A stretch of DNA of 64,000 nucleotides from Halanaerobiaceae bacterium ANBcell28 (GCA_037623315.1 JBBJJH010000011.1:1-64000); one strand, 5' to 3'; counted from the stretch's first letter, positions 1 through 10,738 are shown. Program-made: numbers and translations. Notes: a model not told the origin generated them from the sequence alone.

Positions 1-10
1 ACCCTCAAAA

Positions 11-36
11 ATCCTTGTATATCAAGGATGATTTTT
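11..36 (+). terminator. Rho-independent terminator of an upstream gene
   Basis: A 7-bp stem (ATCCTTG at 11-17, CAAGGAT at 23-29) is followed by GATTTTT. It probably ends a transcript entering from outside the window. Confidence 0.6.
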
Positions 37-87
37 ATGAAATTCGCTTATTTAATTAATATAGAAAAAAGATGTTAATAATTTCAT

Positions 88-117
88 TTGCTATTTTTTG
101 GAAATAAATAATATAAT
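88..117 (+). promoter_or_regulatory. Candidate sigma-A promoter of the first MCP gene
   Basis: TTGCTA at 88-93 and TATAAT at 112-117 are separated by 18 bases, about 45 bases before the ATG at 161. The second MCP gene has the same -35 hexamer. I see no SigD-type flagellar promoter here. Confidence 0.45.
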
Positions 118-160
118 GTCTATTACTTAAACATTACACTACTTAACGGAGGCATTAGAT

Positions 161-2458
161 ATGCAGAAAAATATAAAAAATATTTTTAGTTCTATATGGA
201 AAACAGTCAAACTTATATTTAAAAAAATAGTAAAGTTGATAGTAATCTTAGAAGACTTTATTATCAAGCTAGCTGCTAATGTAAATATTGGTAAACGAAT
301 TATGATTAATACTTTAATTATAATCATAGCAATTGTCGCTTTTATTTCATACCAATCAACTAATGATTTTTCTTTATTTACTTTAGAAAATGAAAGAGAT
401 ATCTTACAGTCAGATTTAGAACGTATGAATAGGGATATAAATAAAGAACTACGTATGTTTTATGAAAATATCGTAAGTTTTGCAAGTAGAAGAGATACAA
501 TTAATGTTTTATCTAATATGGATGAATTTATTTATAATTATGATACAGAAGAATTTGAAGAACATGAAACACTTAATACAATTGAATTTATGTTATATAA
601 TGAATTAAGTGATGGAAAATTTGCTGTGGAATTTAGAGATAATAATAATGAAAATGTTTTTTTTCTTGGAGATTCTTTATTGCCTCTTTTTGAAAATAAT
701 CCTGAAATAGTTACAACACTTGAAAGAGTGGCCCAAAGTCCCTTTGGTACTAATTTTTCCTTCATAGTTCTGTCAGATAAGTTAGAAGATGACGAAGATG
801 CTCATGAAGGGTATATTGATATAGGAACTATAGCTAATTTATCTTCTTCTGGTTTCGGTGGAGCATCAGGTGCTCTAATTGCACGTGCACGTTATGATCA
901 TGAGGATTTCTTTTATTTAACTCTTCCTAATCCATATTCTGATATAGTTCAGTTATATAAAAATGATGAATTATATACTAGTAATTTTTTCTTTGGTGAG
1001 CATGAAGGTATATTCCCTGCTGAAGATTTTGATAGGTCATATAAAAATAGATATTTGAGTCAAATTGATTTTCTTAACGAAGAGGTAGTTAATGTCTTTT
1101 CAGATGATAGAAGTTTAAATACTTATATTACTAGGGAAGATGTTGAGTTACAAAGTAGAACAAGAGATGAGAATGGCGAATATATCTATGAAACAGTAGT
1201 TGAACCACACTTAGTAGGATATTTAGTTATAAGAAATATACATAATAGACCTATAGGATATATAACAATTATCAAATCATTAGAGGATATGACTTTATTT
1301 TTAGAGGGAGTTCAAAAAGGATATTTAATTAATGCTATAATTTTTATATTAATTTCTATAGTTTTAGTTTCAATTATAACCAGAAGTATTACTAAGCCTT
1401 TGAAGAAAGTTATTACAGCAAGTAAAGAAATTGCAGCTGGAGATTTAAAAACTGTAGTTGAAATTAAAACAAAAGATCAAATAGCAGAGGTTGCAGATAC
1501 ATTTAATCAAATGGCTTCTAAATTAAAGAATGTAGTTGGAGAAATTGTAGGTGCTTCTGATAATGTATATAATATGTCACAGGATTTATCTGCTAATACA
1601 GAAGAAGCCAGTGCAGTATCCCAGGAGGTTGCAGCTACTAGTGAAGAGATCGCTACTGGAACTGAAAATCAAGTTGAGCAAACTAGTAAAACAAAGAGAA
1701 TTCTAGAAGTAGTTGAAGAACAGGGTGGAAAAGTTGTAGTGGGTTCAAATAAGGTTAGTGATGCCATTGAAGTAGCTAGTGCTAAATCAAATCAGGGTAT
1801 TAATGTGATTAAATCCCTGAGTGAAACTATGTTAAATATTATGAAAGAGGTAAATAATACCGGTGATGAAGTTAAAGGTTTGCGTGAACAGATAGAAAAG
1901 ATAAATACAATTATTGATGCAATTGACTATATTAACGAAGAGACATCATTGCTTTCTTTAAATGCTGCTATTGAGGCTGCTCGTGCTGGTGAAGCAGGTA
2001 GAGGTTTTGCAGTAGTTGCTGATGAGATAAGAAAGCTTGCTGATGAATCTAATGATTCAGTACAGGAGATTCATAATATCTTTAAAGAAATAAATATTGC
2101 CATGCAACAGGTTGAAAAATCAATGAATAATAGTAGTAATATGGCTAAAAGTAGTGAAGAGGCTGTGTTAAATGCTGAAAAATCTTTTGAAGATATTTTA
2201 TCTTCTGTTCAACAGGTTAGAGAAATTTCTAAAGAAATTAATCATTATGTTGAAGAACAAAAAAATAGTACAAAAGAAATATCAGTTGCCATTGATGATG
2301 TTCATAGGATTGCAGAGTTAAATGCTGAGGGAGCAGATCAATCTGCTAAGTCTAGTGAAGAGGAAGCTTTTATTATTGAACAAATATCTGAAGCAACTGG
2401 AGAGTTGTCTAATATGGCAGATAATCTAAGATCATTAGTAAATATATTTAAAGTATAA
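161..2458 (+). CDS. Methyl-accepting chemotaxis protein (first of two paralogues)
   Basis: This is a transmembrane chemoreceptor of 765 residues. A lysine-rich cytoplasmic segment of about 48 residues precedes TM1 (about 48-65). An extracytoplasmic sensor region of about 340 residues follows, then TM2 (about 405-425) and a HAMP domain starting at the ITKPLKK motif. The MCP signalling domain runs to the C terminus, with the kinase-contacting hairpin tip around residues 594-630 ([18 protein letters not shown]). The start has GGAGG upstream. The sensor region is unlike the next gene's, so the two probably sense different ligands, whereas the signalling domains are nearly identical. No CheR-binding pentapeptide is visible at the C terminus. 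Ligand unknown; the family call is secure. Confidence 0.95.
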   Translation: MQKNIKNIFSSIWKTVKLIFKKIVKLIVILEDFIIKLAANVNIGKRIMINTLIIIIAIVAFISYQSTNDFSLFTLENERDILQSDLERMNRDINKELRMFYENIVSFASRRDTINVLSNMDEFIYNYDTEEFEEHETLNTIEFMLYNELSDGKFAVEFRDNNNENVFFLGDSLLPLFENNPEIVTTLERVAQSPFGTNFSFIVLSDKLEDDEDAHEGYIDIGTIANLSSSGFGGASGALIARARYDHEDFFYLTLPNPYSDIVQLYKNDELYTSNFFFGEHEGIFPAEDFDRSYKNRYLSQIDFLNEEVVNVFSDDRSLNTYITREDVELQSRTRDENGEYIYETVVEPHLVGYLVIRNIHNRPIGYITIIKSLEDMTLFLEGVQKGYLINAIIFILISIVLVSIITRSITKPLKKVITASKEIAAGDLKTVVEIKTKDQIAEVADTFNQMASKLKNVVGEIVGASDNVYNMSQDLSANTEEASAVSQEVAATSEEIATGTENQVEQTSKTKRILEVVEEQGGKVVVGSNKVSDAIEVASAKSNQGINVIKSLSETMLNIMKEVNNTGDEVKGLREQIEKINTIIDAIDYINEETSLLSLNAAIEAARAGEAGRGFAVVADEIRKLADESNDSVQEIHNIFKEINIAMQQVEKSMNNSSNMAKSSEEAVLNAEKSFEDILSSVQQVREISKEINHYVEEQKNSTKEISVAIDDVHRIAELNAEGADQSAKSSEEEAFIIEQISEATGELSNMADNLRSLVNIFKV
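1880..2361 (+). repeat. 482-bp direct repeat, copy 1 (MCP signalling domain)
   Basis: This stretch matches 4523-5004 at every base by line-by-line comparison (offset 2643). Synonymous differences resume on both sides, for example GGT versus GGC just before and GAG versus GAA just after. Confidence 0.9.
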
Positions 2459-2465
2459 TATTAAT

Positions 2466-2502
2466 ACAGAAAGAACTGAAGTAATTATTCAGTTCTTTCT
2501 GT
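2466..2502 (+). terminator. Strong hairpin after the first MCP gene
   Basis: A perfect 15-bp stem pairs 2466-2480 with 2488-2502 around a 7-base loop, 8 bases after the stop codon. The downstream T-tract is poor (AGAAAATACTT), so termination may be incomplete. Confidence 0.6.
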
Positions 2503-2721
2503 AGAAAATACTTATATTTTGCTGAAAATTATGATATAATAAAGAAAAAATAAGTAGACTAATTAGGAAAGAATTAATGTGATCTTAAATATTTTGAAAA
2601 TATTTTATATTTTTATTTTACTAGCTATCATAAGAAACCCGCTTATCTGCAGATATACATAATTATGAAATTGATATCAACACAAGATATCAGGAGATTT
2701 ATGGATTTTGAGCACCAGTGC
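2503..2721. other. Intergenic region between the two MCP genes
   Basis: This AT-rich DNA has no convincing gene. A 9-codon ATG frame with an AGGAG upstream ends near 2726, but it has no other support. A small hairpin (AGCAC/GTGCT) lies near 2711-2722, just before the candidate promoter of the second MCP gene. Confidence 0.5.
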
Positions 2722-2749
2722 TTGCTATGACTGTTTTCAGTAATATAAT
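2722..2749 (+). promoter_or_regulatory. Candidate sigma-A promoter of the second MCP gene
   Basis: TTGCTA at 2722-2727 and TATAAT at 2744-2749 with a 16-base spacer. The -35 hexamer matches that of the first MCP gene. The 5' UTR would be about 70 bases. Confidence 0.45.
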
Positions 2750-2827
2750 ATGTATTTTATTAAATTTATTTATGTTTATAATCATTAAAATTTAAAAATA
2801 TATAAAGTAAAATAGGGGGCTAATTTA

Positions 2828-5101
2828 ATGGAGAAAAAAAGCGGTAATATTTTTAAAAGAGTTTTTGTTTTTATATGGAGTATTATTAAATCTGTATTCG
2901 GAAAAATAGGCAAAGTTTTAAAAGTAGTAGATGACCTTATTATTAATACTGTAGCTAAATTAAAGATTGGTAAAAGGATAATGCTGTTTACATTGGTATT
3001 AATATGTGCTTTAGTAGTTTTTATCTCATTACAATCAACTAATGATTTTTCTTCATATGCTATTGAAAATGAAGGAGAAATGTTGCAAGCTGAATTAAAC
3101 AGAATGCACAGAGCTGTTCGAAATAAATTAAGAGATTTTGATGCATATATTGGTAACGTATCATCAAGAGATGAAATATCAGATCTAATTCTACATGCAA
3201 ATCAACTTGATGAAGATGGAGATGATGAGTATTCTTATCTCGCAGAGCTTGTTTTATCTAATAATTTAAGTGAAGGTTTTTTTGGCTTCGAAATAAGAAA
3301 TCGTAATTTTAATCAGATCACAACTATTGGTGAAGCTGTAGATACAACTTATCAAAACAACCCAGAAGTTTTTGAATTATATGAAAGGGTTGCTGAAATG
3401 CCAGTTAATATGAATTTTTCATTTATTACATTGTCAGATCATAGGACAGATGGAGAGACAAGTTATATCGAATTAGGTGCTATTCATAAAATATCTTCTT
3501 CTGGCATGTTTGGTCCTTCTGGTGCTGTTTTAGCTCGTGAAAGATACCCTTATGATGAATTTTTTAATCTTGTGCTTCCTACGCCATTTACAAATATTGT
3601 ACAATTATATAGAGGTAATGAGATATATAGAACAAATTATAGACTGAATATAGGAACACTTATTAATAATTTGGATCAAACTTATAGTAATAGAACATTA
3701 AGTAATCTTAATCTACTCAATGAAGATATAATTGAAATGTTCAAAGAAAACAATCGACAAAATACACATATAGAGTTGATGGAACTTGAATCTCAAACTA
3801 GAGAAAGAGGGGAAGATGGAGAGGATATCTATGAGTCAAGTGTTGATCCTTATTTAGTAGGTTATATAGCCTTAAGAAATTTCCATAATCAACCGATTGG
3901 ATACATTACAGTTATCCAACCTTTAGAAACTATGACACAGTTTTTAAGTGAAGTTAGAGATGGTTATATATTCAACGCTGTAATCTTTATATTAATATCT
4001 ATAATAATAGTGTCTATTATAACTAGAAGTATTACAAAACCATTGAAGAAAGTTATAACCGCTACTAAAGAAATAGCAGCAGGGGATTTGAATACTGTAG
4101 TAGAAATTAAGACTAAAGATCAGATAGCAGATGTTGCAGATACCTTTAATCAGATGACTGCTAAATTAAAAAACGTAGTTGGAGAAATTGTTGGAGCATC
4201 TGATAATGTATATAGTATGTCTCAGGAATTATCAGCTAATACAGAAGAAGCCAGTGCAGTATCACAGGAGGTTGCGGCTACTAGTGAAGAAATAGCTACT
4301 GGAACTGAAAATCAGGTTGAGCAAACTAGTAAAACAAAGAGAATCCTGGAAGTAGTTGAAGAACAAGGTGGAAAAGTTGTAGTAAGTTCAAATAAAGTTA
4401 GTGATGCTATTGAAGTAGCTAGCACGAAATCCAATCAAGGTATCAATGTTATTAGATCATTAAGTGAAACTATGTTAAACATTATGAAAGAGGTAAATAA
4501 TACTGGTGATGAAGTTAAAGGCTTGCGTGAACAGATAGAAAAGATAAATACAATTATTGATGCAATTGACTATATTAACGAAGAGACATCATTGCTTTCT
4601 TTAAATGCTGCTATTGAGGCTGCTCGTGCTGGTGAAGCAGGTAGAGGTTTTGCAGTAGTTGCTGATGAGATAAGAAAGCTTGCTGATGAATCTAATGATT
4701 CAGTACAGGAGATTCATAATATCTTTAAAGAAATAAATATTGCCATGCAACAGGTTGAAAAATCAATGAATAATAGTAGTAATATGGCTAAAAGTAGTGA
4801 AGAGGCTGTGTTAAATGCTGAAAAATCTTTTGAAGATATTTTATCTTCTGTTCAACAGGTTAGAGAAATTTCTAAAGAAATTAATCATTATGTTGAAGAA
4901 CAAAAAAATAGTACAAAAGAAATATCAGTTGCCATTGATGATGTTCATAGGATTGCAGAGTTAAATGCTGAGGGAGCAGATCAATCTGCTAAGTCTAGTG
5001 AAGAAGAAGCCCTTATTATTGAGCAAATATCAGATGCTGCTGGTGAGTTGTCCAATATGGCAAATAACTTAAGGTCTCTAGTAAATATCTTTAAAGTATA
5101 G
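2828..5101 (+). CDS. Methyl-accepting chemotaxis protein (second of two paralogues)
   Basis: This 757-residue chemoreceptor has the same layout as the preceding gene: basic cytoplasmic N terminus, TM1 at about 49-66, extracytoplasmic sensor, TM2 at about 398-417, HAMP and MCP signalling domain. The sensor region is clearly diverged from its neighbour, with only scattered shared motifs. The segment from TM2 to the end is almost unchanged, and 4523-5004 is base-for-base the same as 1880-2361. An AGGGGG ribosome site lies 9-14 bases before the ATG. The pair arose by tandem duplication, and the signalling half seems to have been homogenised since (inference). Confidence 0.95.
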   Translation: MEKKSGNIFKRVFVFIWSIIKSVFGKIGKVLKVVDDLIINTVAKLKIGKRIMLFTLVLICALVVFISLQSTNDFSSYAIENEGEMLQAELNRMHRAVRNKLRDFDAYIGNVSSRDEISDLILHANQLDEDGDDEYSYLAELVLSNNLSEGFFGFEIRNRNFNQITTIGEAVDTTYQNNPEVFELYERVAEMPVNMNFSFITLSDHRTDGETSYIELGAIHKISSSGMFGPSGAVLARERYPYDEFFNLVLPTPFTNIVQLYRGNEIYRTNYRLNIGTLINNLDQTYSNRTLSNLNLLNEDIIEMFKENNRQNTHIELMELESQTRERGEDGEDIYESSVDPYLVGYIALRNFHNQPIGYITVIQPLETMTQFLSEVRDGYIFNAVIFILISIIIVSIITRSITKPLKKVITATKEIAAGDLNTVVEIKTKDQIADVADTFNQMTAKLKNVVGEIVGASDNVYSMSQELSANTEEASAVSQEVAATSEEIATGTENQVEQTSKTKRILEVVEEQGGKVVVSSNKVSDAIEVASTKSNQGINVIRSLSETMLNIMKEVNNTGDEVKGLREQIEKINTIIDAIDYINEETSLLSLNAAIEAARAGEAGRGFAVVADEIRKLADESNDSVQEIHNIFKEINIAMQQVEKSMNNSSNMAKSSEEAVLNAEKSFEDILSSVQQVREISKEINHYVEEQKNSTKEISVAIDDVHRIAELNAEGADQSAKSSEEEALIIEQISDAAGELSNMANNLRSLVNIFKV
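4523..5004 (+). repeat. 482-bp direct repeat, copy 2 (MCP signalling domain)
   Basis: Base-for-base the same as 1880-2361; see that entry. Confidence 0.9.
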
Positions 5102-5179
5102 GTCTTAAGACTTGCATTCTACATTTATTATAAGTATAATAATATTGGATATATTAAGTAATATCTTTAAGTAAGATAT

Positions 5180-5224
5180 AAATTAGCTAGTATGGTTTTT
5201 TAATTAAAATCTACTAGCTAATTT
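5180..5224. promoter_or_regulatory. 13-bp inverted repeat before the GH115 gene
   Basis: Perfect arms at 5180-5192 and 5212-5224 (core TTAGCTAGTA/TACTAGCTAA) flank a T-rich 19-base loop, and the palindrome TTACTAGTAA follows at 5229-5238. There is no T-tract after the stem, so an operator or a leader hairpin is more likely than a terminator. Confidence 0.45.
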
Positions 5225-5278
5225 AAAATTACTAGTAAAAATACTTATAATTAAAATGTTGTAAAAAGGAGTATTAAT

Positions 5279-8101
5279 ATGATTTTAGAAAAAAAAGAGA
5301 ATGATAATGACTTTCTACTATTTGATGAAAAAAATATTGCTGATATATTTATTGATTCAGAAGACTACTGGGGAGTTAAAAGAGCAGTTAAAGATTTGCA
5401 AAAAGACTTTACTAGGGTTAGTAATAAAACCCCTGAAATTAAGGAAGAAAGAGATAAATGTTCTTCAGAAACTATTATTATAGGTACAATTGGTAAAAAC
5501 AAAGTAATTGATAAATTAATTGCTGAAGGTAAAATTGATGTTGAAGGTATTAAGGGAAAATGGGAATCTTTTTTAATACAGGTAGTAGATTCTCCTACAG
5601 GTGATATTGATAAAGCTTTAATTATTGCTGGTAGTGATAAGAGAGGAAGTATTTTTGGAATTTATCATTTATCACAAGCAATAGGTGTATCCCCCTGGTA
5701 TTGGTGGGCAGATGTTTCTAGCGAAGAGAAAAGCACTATGCTGCTAAAAAAAGGTAAGTATAAATTTGGAGAACCTTCTGTTAAGTATCGAGGTATATTT
5801 TTAAATGATGAAGCACCTTCTCTTACTACATGGGTTGAAAATAATTATGATAGTTTTAATCATAAATTTTATGAAAAAGTATTTGAACTAATTTTAAGGT
5901 TAAAAGCTAATTATCTATGGCCAGCAATGTGGAAGCCAAGGGTATTTAATGAAGAAGATCCTTTAAATCCAAAGATGGCAGATAAGTATGGAGTAGTGAT
6001 GGGAACATCTCATCATGAACCTATGATGCGTAGTTGGGAAGAATGGGGTAAAGTAGGTACAGGGGAATGGAATTATAATACTAACAAAGATAATATCTTT
6101 AGCTTCTGGGAAACCGGTATCGAAAGGGTCAAAGATTTTGAAAGTGTAATAACAGTTGGTATGCGCGGTGATGGTGATGAAGCCATGATCGAAGGTGGTA
6201 CTGTAGAAGAAAATAAAAATCTACTAGAAAAGATTATTGCTGATCAACGGAAGATTATAGCTGATAAAGTAAATGAAAATGTGGAGCAGGTTCCTCAATT
6301 GCTTGCTTTATATAAAGAAGTACAAAGTTTTTATGAGGCTGGTATGGAATTGCCAGAGGATATAACTTTAATGCTGGCTGATGATAACTTTGGAAATATA
6401 AGAAAGTTGCCTGCTAAGAAAGATAGAGAGCGTACTGGTGGATATGGTATGTATTATCATTTTGATTATGTAGGTGGTCCTAGGTCTTATCAGTGGATTA
6501 ATACAGTTCCACTACAAAAAATCTGGGAACAAATGAAAATGACCTATGATTTTGGAGTAGATAGAATCTGGATAGTAAATGTTGGTGACTTAAAACCAAT
6601 GGAATTTCCTATTGAATTCTTTTTGGAAATGGCCTGGGATATTGATAAATGGAATCAAGATAATATTTCTCACTTTGCTTTACAATGGGTTGAAAAACAA
6701 TTTGGTGAAAAGTACGCAGATGAGATAAGTAATATAATTTTAAAATACACAAAATTTAATGGAAGAAGAAAACCAGAAATAGTGGAAGAGGATACTTATA
6801 GTTTGATAAATTACAGAGAAGCTGAAAGAGCATTATCTGACTTTAATCAAATAGTTGATAAAGCAGAAGAAATTTATGATTTATTATCTGATGATAAAAA
6901 AGATGCTTTTTATCAATTAATCTTATATCCGAGTAGAGCTAGCAGAAATATTATGAAAATGCATGTATATGCGGGATTAAATCAATTATATGCTGAGCAA
7001 GGAAGACTTATTGCTAATGACTATGCTAAATTAACAAAAGAAACTTTTCTTGCTGAAGCAGCTGATACTGAATATTATAATAAAGAATTGGCAGATGCCA
7101 AATGGGATGGGATGATGTTACAACCCCATATAGGCAAATCAAATTGGCGTGGTCCTGAAAAGAATACCATGCCAGAAGTAACTGAAGTTCAAGTTCTAGA
7201 TGGTTCTGAAATGGGAGTTGCTATAGAAGGCTCTAAAGAAATTTGGCCTGAAAGTGATTCAGAATGTCTCCTTCCTGAGTTTAGTGTATATAATGATCAA
7301 GCTCATTACTTTGAAATATTCAATAAGAAGGCAGATCCTTTTGAATTTCAGATAAAAACAAGTGAATCCTGGATAAAATTAAGCCAGACAAGTGCTAGAG
7401 TAGAAAAACAGGTAAGAATAGAAGTTAATATTGATTGGCAAAATGCAGATATAGGAGAGGATATTACTGCTTCTATTATTGTTTGTGGTGCAGGAAATGA
7501 AGTAGAGATTAAATTGACTGTTTTTAATCCTGCTGAGCCAAAGATAAAAGATTTAGATGATATGACTTTTATTGAGAGTAATGGTTATATATCTATTGAA
7601 GCTGAACATTTTTCCAGGAAAATCGAAAAAGAAAATGTAAAGTGGATAAAAGTACCTGACTATGGTAGAACATTATCATCTATGATGATTTTGCCGTCTA
7701 CAAGTGATAGTTTTTCTTTAGATGATGCACCTAGTCTTGAATATAAACTATTTCTTTTCAATCCAGGAGAAATAAAAGTGAGAGTTTATACAACACCTAG
7801 TTTAAATATTAACAGAGATAGAGGATTGAAATATGCTATTTCTTTTGATAATCAAGTTAAGGAAGTTGTAGATACTTTTCCAAAAGAATATGATGCGACT
7901 TATGATTATCCAGAATGGATGAATGGTGTAATGGATAACGCTCATATAAATGAATCAATTCATAATATAGAAAAAGCAGGTTATCATACTTTAAAGATAA
8001 GTTTGATTGATCCTGGTCTTGTCTTAGAAAAGATAGTATTAGATATGGGTGGTGTGAAAGAAAGTTATTTAGGACCTCCTGAAAGTAATTTCAAAAAATA
8101 A
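5279..8101 (+). CDS. Glycoside hydrolase family 115 (xylan alpha-1,2-glucuronidase)
   Basis: Family GH115 enzymes remove glucuronic or 4-O-methylglucuronic acid side chains from xylan and its fragments. The 940-residue protein shows the family signature: RGIFLNDEAPSLTTW (from about residue 171), KANYLWPAMW, GTSHHEPMMR (His pair at about 245) and GMRGDGDEAM (about 294). It ends in the beta-sandwich C-terminal region typical of the family. There is no signal peptide, so it should act in the cytoplasm on imported aldouronic oligosaccharides. AAAGGAG lies 9 bases before the ATG. The next gene encodes an oligoxylanase, which supports a xylan role. Confidence 0.9.
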   Translation: MILEKKENDNDFLLFDEKNIADIFIDSEDYWGVKRAVKDLQKDFTRVSNKTPEIKEERDKCSSETIIIGTIGKNKVIDKLIAEGKIDVEGIKGKWESFLIQVVDSPTGDIDKALIIAGSDKRGSIFGIYHLSQAIGVSPWYWWADVSSEEKSTMLLKKGKYKFGEPSVKYRGIFLNDEAPSLTTWVENNYDSFNHKFYEKVFELILRLKANYLWPAMWKPRVFNEEDPLNPKMADKYGVVMGTSHHEPMMRSWEEWGKVGTGEWNYNTNKDNIFSFWETGIERVKDFESVITVGMRGDGDEAMIEGGTVEENKNLLEKIIADQRKIIADKVNENVEQVPQLLALYKEVQSFYEAGMELPEDITLMLADDNFGNIRKLPAKKDRERTGGYGMYYHFDYVGGPRSYQWINTVPLQKIWEQMKMTYDFGVDRIWIVNVGDLKPMEFPIEFFLEMAWDIDKWNQDNISHFALQWVEKQFGEKYADEISNIILKYTKFNGRRKPEIVEEDTYSLINYREAERALSDFNQIVDKAEEIYDLLSDDKKDAFYQLILYPSRASRNIMKMHVYAGLNQLYAEQGRLIANDYAKLTKETFLAEAADTEYYNKELADAKWDGMMLQPHIGKSNWRGPEKNTMPEVTEVQVLDGSEMGVAIEGSKEIWPESDSECLLPEFSVYNDQAHYFEIFNKKADPFEFQIKTSESWIKLSQTSARVEKQVRIEVNIDWQNADIGEDITASIIVCGAGNEVEIKLTVFNPAEPKIKDLDDMTFIESNGYISIEAEHFSRKIEKENVKWIKVPDYGRTLSSMMILPSTSDSFSLDDAPSLEYKLFLFNPGEIKVRVYTTPSLNINRDRGLKYAISFDNQVKEVVDTFPKEYDATYDYPEWMNGVMDNAHINESIHNIEKAGYHTLKISLIDPGLVLEKIVLDMGGVKESYLGPPESNFKK

Positions 8102-8163
8102 AGTTAAGTCTTATAAGTTCAAATCTTATATTGTTAGAAATATATTTTTACTTAAATATTTTA

Positions 8164-8293
8164 TACTCAAGTTTCGGAGTTTAATTATTACTTTAAGTCA
8201 TGATGGTATCAATAATCTTATACTAGTAAGGCAGATTCATCAAAGGGATAATCTTAATTTATTAAACTTTAAAATTCTACTCCGAAATTTGTA
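8164..8293. repeat. Inverted-repeat element before the GH8 gene
   Basis: The outer ends are imperfect inverted repeats of about 20 bp, with TTTCGGAG at 8172-8179 and CTCCGAAA at 8280-8287. The left end resembles the repeats near 24.0 and 25.6 kb (CAAGTTT then GGAGTT), but the interior differs, so membership of that family is uncertain. Confidence 0.4.
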
Positions 8294-8331
8294 TTAATTA
8301 TAAATTATAAAAAAGAGAGAGGATAATAAAT

Positions 8332-9465
8332 ATGGTGAATAAAAAAGGAGCTTTTCATACAAAAAATTATAGAAATTTATTTAAAGAATGTGGTTATTCT
8401 GAGTCTGAGATAGAGAAAAAACTTAATAATTGTTGGCATGAACTGTTTTTTGCTGATGATGATTTAAGAATATATCATCCAGTAGGTGATGATATGGGAT
8501 ATATGGTTGATACCGGTAATAATGATGTTAGGACAGAAGGTATGTCTTATGGCATGATGATGGCTGTTCAAATGGATGATAAGGACATCTTTGATCGTCT
8601 TTGGAAGTGGACAAAAAAATACATGTGGCATGATAGTGGCCAATATAAAGGTTATTTTGCCTGGTCCTGTAACCTTGACGGTAGTAGAAGGGCAGAAGGG
8701 CCTGCACCTGATGGTGAAGAATATTTTGCTATGGCTTTGCTCTTTGCTTCAAGACGTTGGGGGGATGGTAGTGATCCTTTTAATTATAGTAAAGAAGCTA
8801 AAGATATTCTTCATGAGGTTATTCATAAAGGAGAAGATGGTAAGCCTGGTGATCCAATGTGGGATAAGGAGCATAAACTAATCAAATTTATACCAGAATG
8901 TGATTTTTCAGATCCATCTTATCATTTGCCCCATTTTTATGAATTGTTTTCTCGCTGGGGAAATAAAGAAGATAGTCAGTTTTGGCAAGAAGCTGCTGAA
9001 GCTAGTAGAGAGTATCTAAAGAAAGCCTGTCATCCAGAGACTGGACTGGCTGCAGAGTATGCTCATTATGATGGAACACCTGAAACAACAAGAGGTCATA
9101 GTCATTTTTATAGTGATTCCTATCGTGTTGCATTGAATATAGGTATTGATTATGAATGGTTTGGCGGAGATGATGATTTAAAGCAAATTGCTAATAATAT
9201 TATTGATTTCTTTGCTGATAAGGAAAGCTTTGCAATATATAAATTAGATGGTGAGGAAGTAGACGAAAAACCTGATTATATTCATAATGTAGGATTAATT
9301 GCAGCAAATGCAGTAGCTGCCCTCGCTGCTGATAACGAAAACGCTAAAGCTGCTGTAAAAAGATTTTGGAATACTCCATTAAGAAGAGATGAAAGACGAT
9401 ATTATGATAATTGTTTATATTTATTCTCCTTAATGGCTTTATCGGGGCAATTTCGAATATATTGA
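8332..9465 (+). CDS. Reducing-end xylose-releasing exo-oligoxylanase (GH8, Rex)
   Basis: Rex enzymes release xylose from the reducing end of xylo-oligosaccharides and do not attack polymeric xylan. The 377-residue protein follows the Bacillus halodurans Rex sequence, as I remember it, nearly throughout. It has the general acid in VRTEGMSYGMMM (Glu69) and the base in FYSDSYRVA (Asp262), plus WGPAPDGEEYF-like and YYDNCLYLF motifs. There is no signal peptide, so it is cytoplasmic. AGAGGA precedes the ATG. With the GH115 gene it forms an intracellular system that trims imported xylo-oligosaccharides. No xylosidase or transporter lies in the window. Confidence 0.92.
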   Translation: MVNKKGAFHTKNYRNLFKECGYSESEIEKKLNNCWHELFFADDDLRIYHPVGDDMGYMVDTGNNDVRTEGMSYGMMMAVQMDDKDIFDRLWKWTKKYMWHDSGQYKGYFAWSCNLDGSRRAEGPAPDGEEYFAMALLFASRRWGDGSDPFNYSKEAKDILHEVIHKGEDGKPGDPMWDKEHKLIKFIPECDFSDPSYHLPHFYELFSRWGNKEDSQFWQEAAEASREYLKKACHPETGLAAEYAHYDGTPETTRGHSHFYSDSYRVALNIGIDYEWFGGDDDLKQIANNIIDFFADKESFAIYKLDGEEVDEKPDYIHNVGLIAANAVAALAADNENAKAAVKRFWNTPLRRDERRYYDNCLYLFSLMALSGQFRIY

Positions 9466-9577
9466 CATTTGATGACAAACAAAGCCAAAACAACCCAAGA
9501 AGTTCCGTGGAATTACAATGCGAAAGCTCATATTAAAAAATATACTGACAATTATTATTATTTTTAAAAGTCAAGTA

Positions 9578-9606
9578 TTGACCGCTTATGTCAGTAATGG
9601 TATAAT
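9578..9606 (+). promoter_or_regulatory. Sigma-A promoter of the first lipoprotein gene
   Basis: TTGACC at 9578-9583, a 17-base spacer ending in TGG, and TATAAT at 9601-9606. The promoter at 11935-11963 has the same hexamers, spacing and TGG before the -10. Confidence 0.8.
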
Positions 9607-9781
9607 ATAATTAAGCATAAATTCAATAATTTAACTAACTTAGTACATATTAGATAATTCGACATTTCACTTTATATTTTGACAATAGCATTGATTAGAA
9701 TAAATCAGGAAAGGAGGGAATTTAGAAATAAGTTATATTCTGAAAATTATATAAGATAATACATAAGGAGTGGAAGAAAAA
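9607..9781 (+). promoter_or_regulatory. Long 5' leader of the first lipoprotein gene
   Basis: About 170 transcribed bases precede the gene. Blocks are shared with the leader at 11964-12146: TTCGACA (9658-9664), TTTTGACAAT (9677-9686) and a purine-rich AGGAAAGGAGGGAATT segment. The first two blocks, read on the - strand, resemble Spo0A boxes. With the promoter it fills the gene-free stretch between the GH8 and lipoprotein genes. Confidence 0.55.
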
Positions 9782-10675
9782 ATGAAATCAAAAAAAATGT
9801 TATTTATAGTTATGATTGTTTTTGCTATGTTACTAAATTTGATTGCTTGTGATGATTTATATGCTGTAACAATCGAAGTTCAGGGTGAAGGTTATGTTCT
9901 TGATCCTGGCGAAGGTGAATATTATGATGGAAAGTATTACTTTGATGATATGACAACTCTTACATTATTTGTACAGGCAGATGAAGGTTATGAGTTTATT
10001 GCCTGGGCAGGAGACGATGGTGAATTTATAAGTGATGCTGATGATGACGGTAGTTTCTTAGTTTCTGTTGATAGAGATATGAGATTTATAGCTGTTTTTG
10101 CTGAAATAAAAGATGATGAGAGTGATGCTCTTGCAGCAGAAACACAAGAACTTGAAGAAATTGATGTAGAAAATACTGAAGATGTAGAGGTCGCAGAAGA
10201 TGATTCTCTATTTAATTTTGAAAGAACAAATTATTTTGATGTTGAAAATGGTAGTGCTAACTTAGCGCTTGACGATAGTATGGCATACTTAGGTAATTCT
10301 TCTTTGAGAATTGATTATGAATTTGCTAATAGCAGACAAATGCCAAATATTCATTTTACAGATTATATTGCAGAATATTATCCAGCACTTCGTAATGGAG
10401 TTTACTATTTCAGGGTCTATGTACCTTTTGAAACACAGTTGCCTAGTGTACAAGCATTTGTACAAACAAACGCTAATGGCTTTCCATGGTATGGAGAAAC
10501 ATATATACTAGGTCAAGACATTCAGTATGATGAATGGGTAACTATAGAAGTTGATATGAGTAATGTTAATGATGGTGGAGAAATTTATAAACTGGGAATT
10601 CAATTACAAGCTCCTGAAAATCCTGGAAGATGGGAAGGAACCTTGTGGTTAGATAGTGTAACATACGAACTATAA
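9782..10675 (+). CDS. Lipoprotein with InlB B-repeat-like and jelly-roll domains
   Basis: The start is the ATG at 9782. The GTG at 9770 abuts the AAGGAG and is too close. The signal peptide ends in LIAC, followed by Asp-Asp, so the mature lipoprotein begins CDD. Residues about 25-105 form a divergent InlB B-repeat-like module (TIEVQGEG, DEGYEFIAWAGDDGEF, AVFAE). An acidic linker leads to a C-terminal beta-sandwich of about 155 residues resembling carbohydrate-binding modules (SSLRIDYEF, LWLDSVTYEL). Next to GH115 and GH8 genes, it probably binds plant polysaccharide at the cell surface (inference). No catalytic residues are evident. Confidence 0.75.
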   Translation: MKSKKMLFIVMIVFAMLLNLIACDDLYAVTIEVQGEGYVLDPGEGEYYDGKYYFDDMTTLTLFVQADEGYEFIAWAGDDGEFISDADDDGSFLVSVDRDMRFIAVFAEIKDDESDALAAETQELEEIDVENTEDVEVAEDDSLFNFERTNYFDVENGSANLALDDSMAYLGNSSLRIDYEFANSRQMPNIHFTDYIAEYYPALRNGVYYFRVYVPFETQLPSVQAFVQTNANGFPWYGETYILGQDIQYDEWVTIEVDMSNVNDGGEIYKLGIQLQAPENPGRWEGTLWLDSVTYEL

Positions 10676-10687
10676 AATAGTTTTCCT

Positions 10688-10738
10688 AACAGGAAAATAT
10701 TTTAAGGGAAGGGGTGAATTACATAAGTTTTTCCTGTT
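10688..10738 (+). promoter_or_regulatory. Leader hairpin before the second lipoprotein gene
   Basis: AACAGGAAAA (10688-10697) pairs with TTTTCCTGTT (10729-10738) across a loop holding GGGGTGAATTACATAAGT. The same arms and loop motif recur at 12054-12105. Confidence 0.55.

Noticed and set aside
2699-2728. Nine-codon ATG frame with AGGAG upstream
   Set aside because: Too short, with no paralogue before the other MCP gene and no sign of attenuation structure.
5180-5224. 13-bp inverted repeat as terminator of the second MCP gene
   Set aside because: It lies 80 bases after the stop and has no T-tract.
8102-8331. T-box or other known riboswitch before the GH8 gene
   Set aside because: No AGGGTGGNACCGCG core or other known riboswitch signature. 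The long-range inverted repeat is better described as a repeat element.
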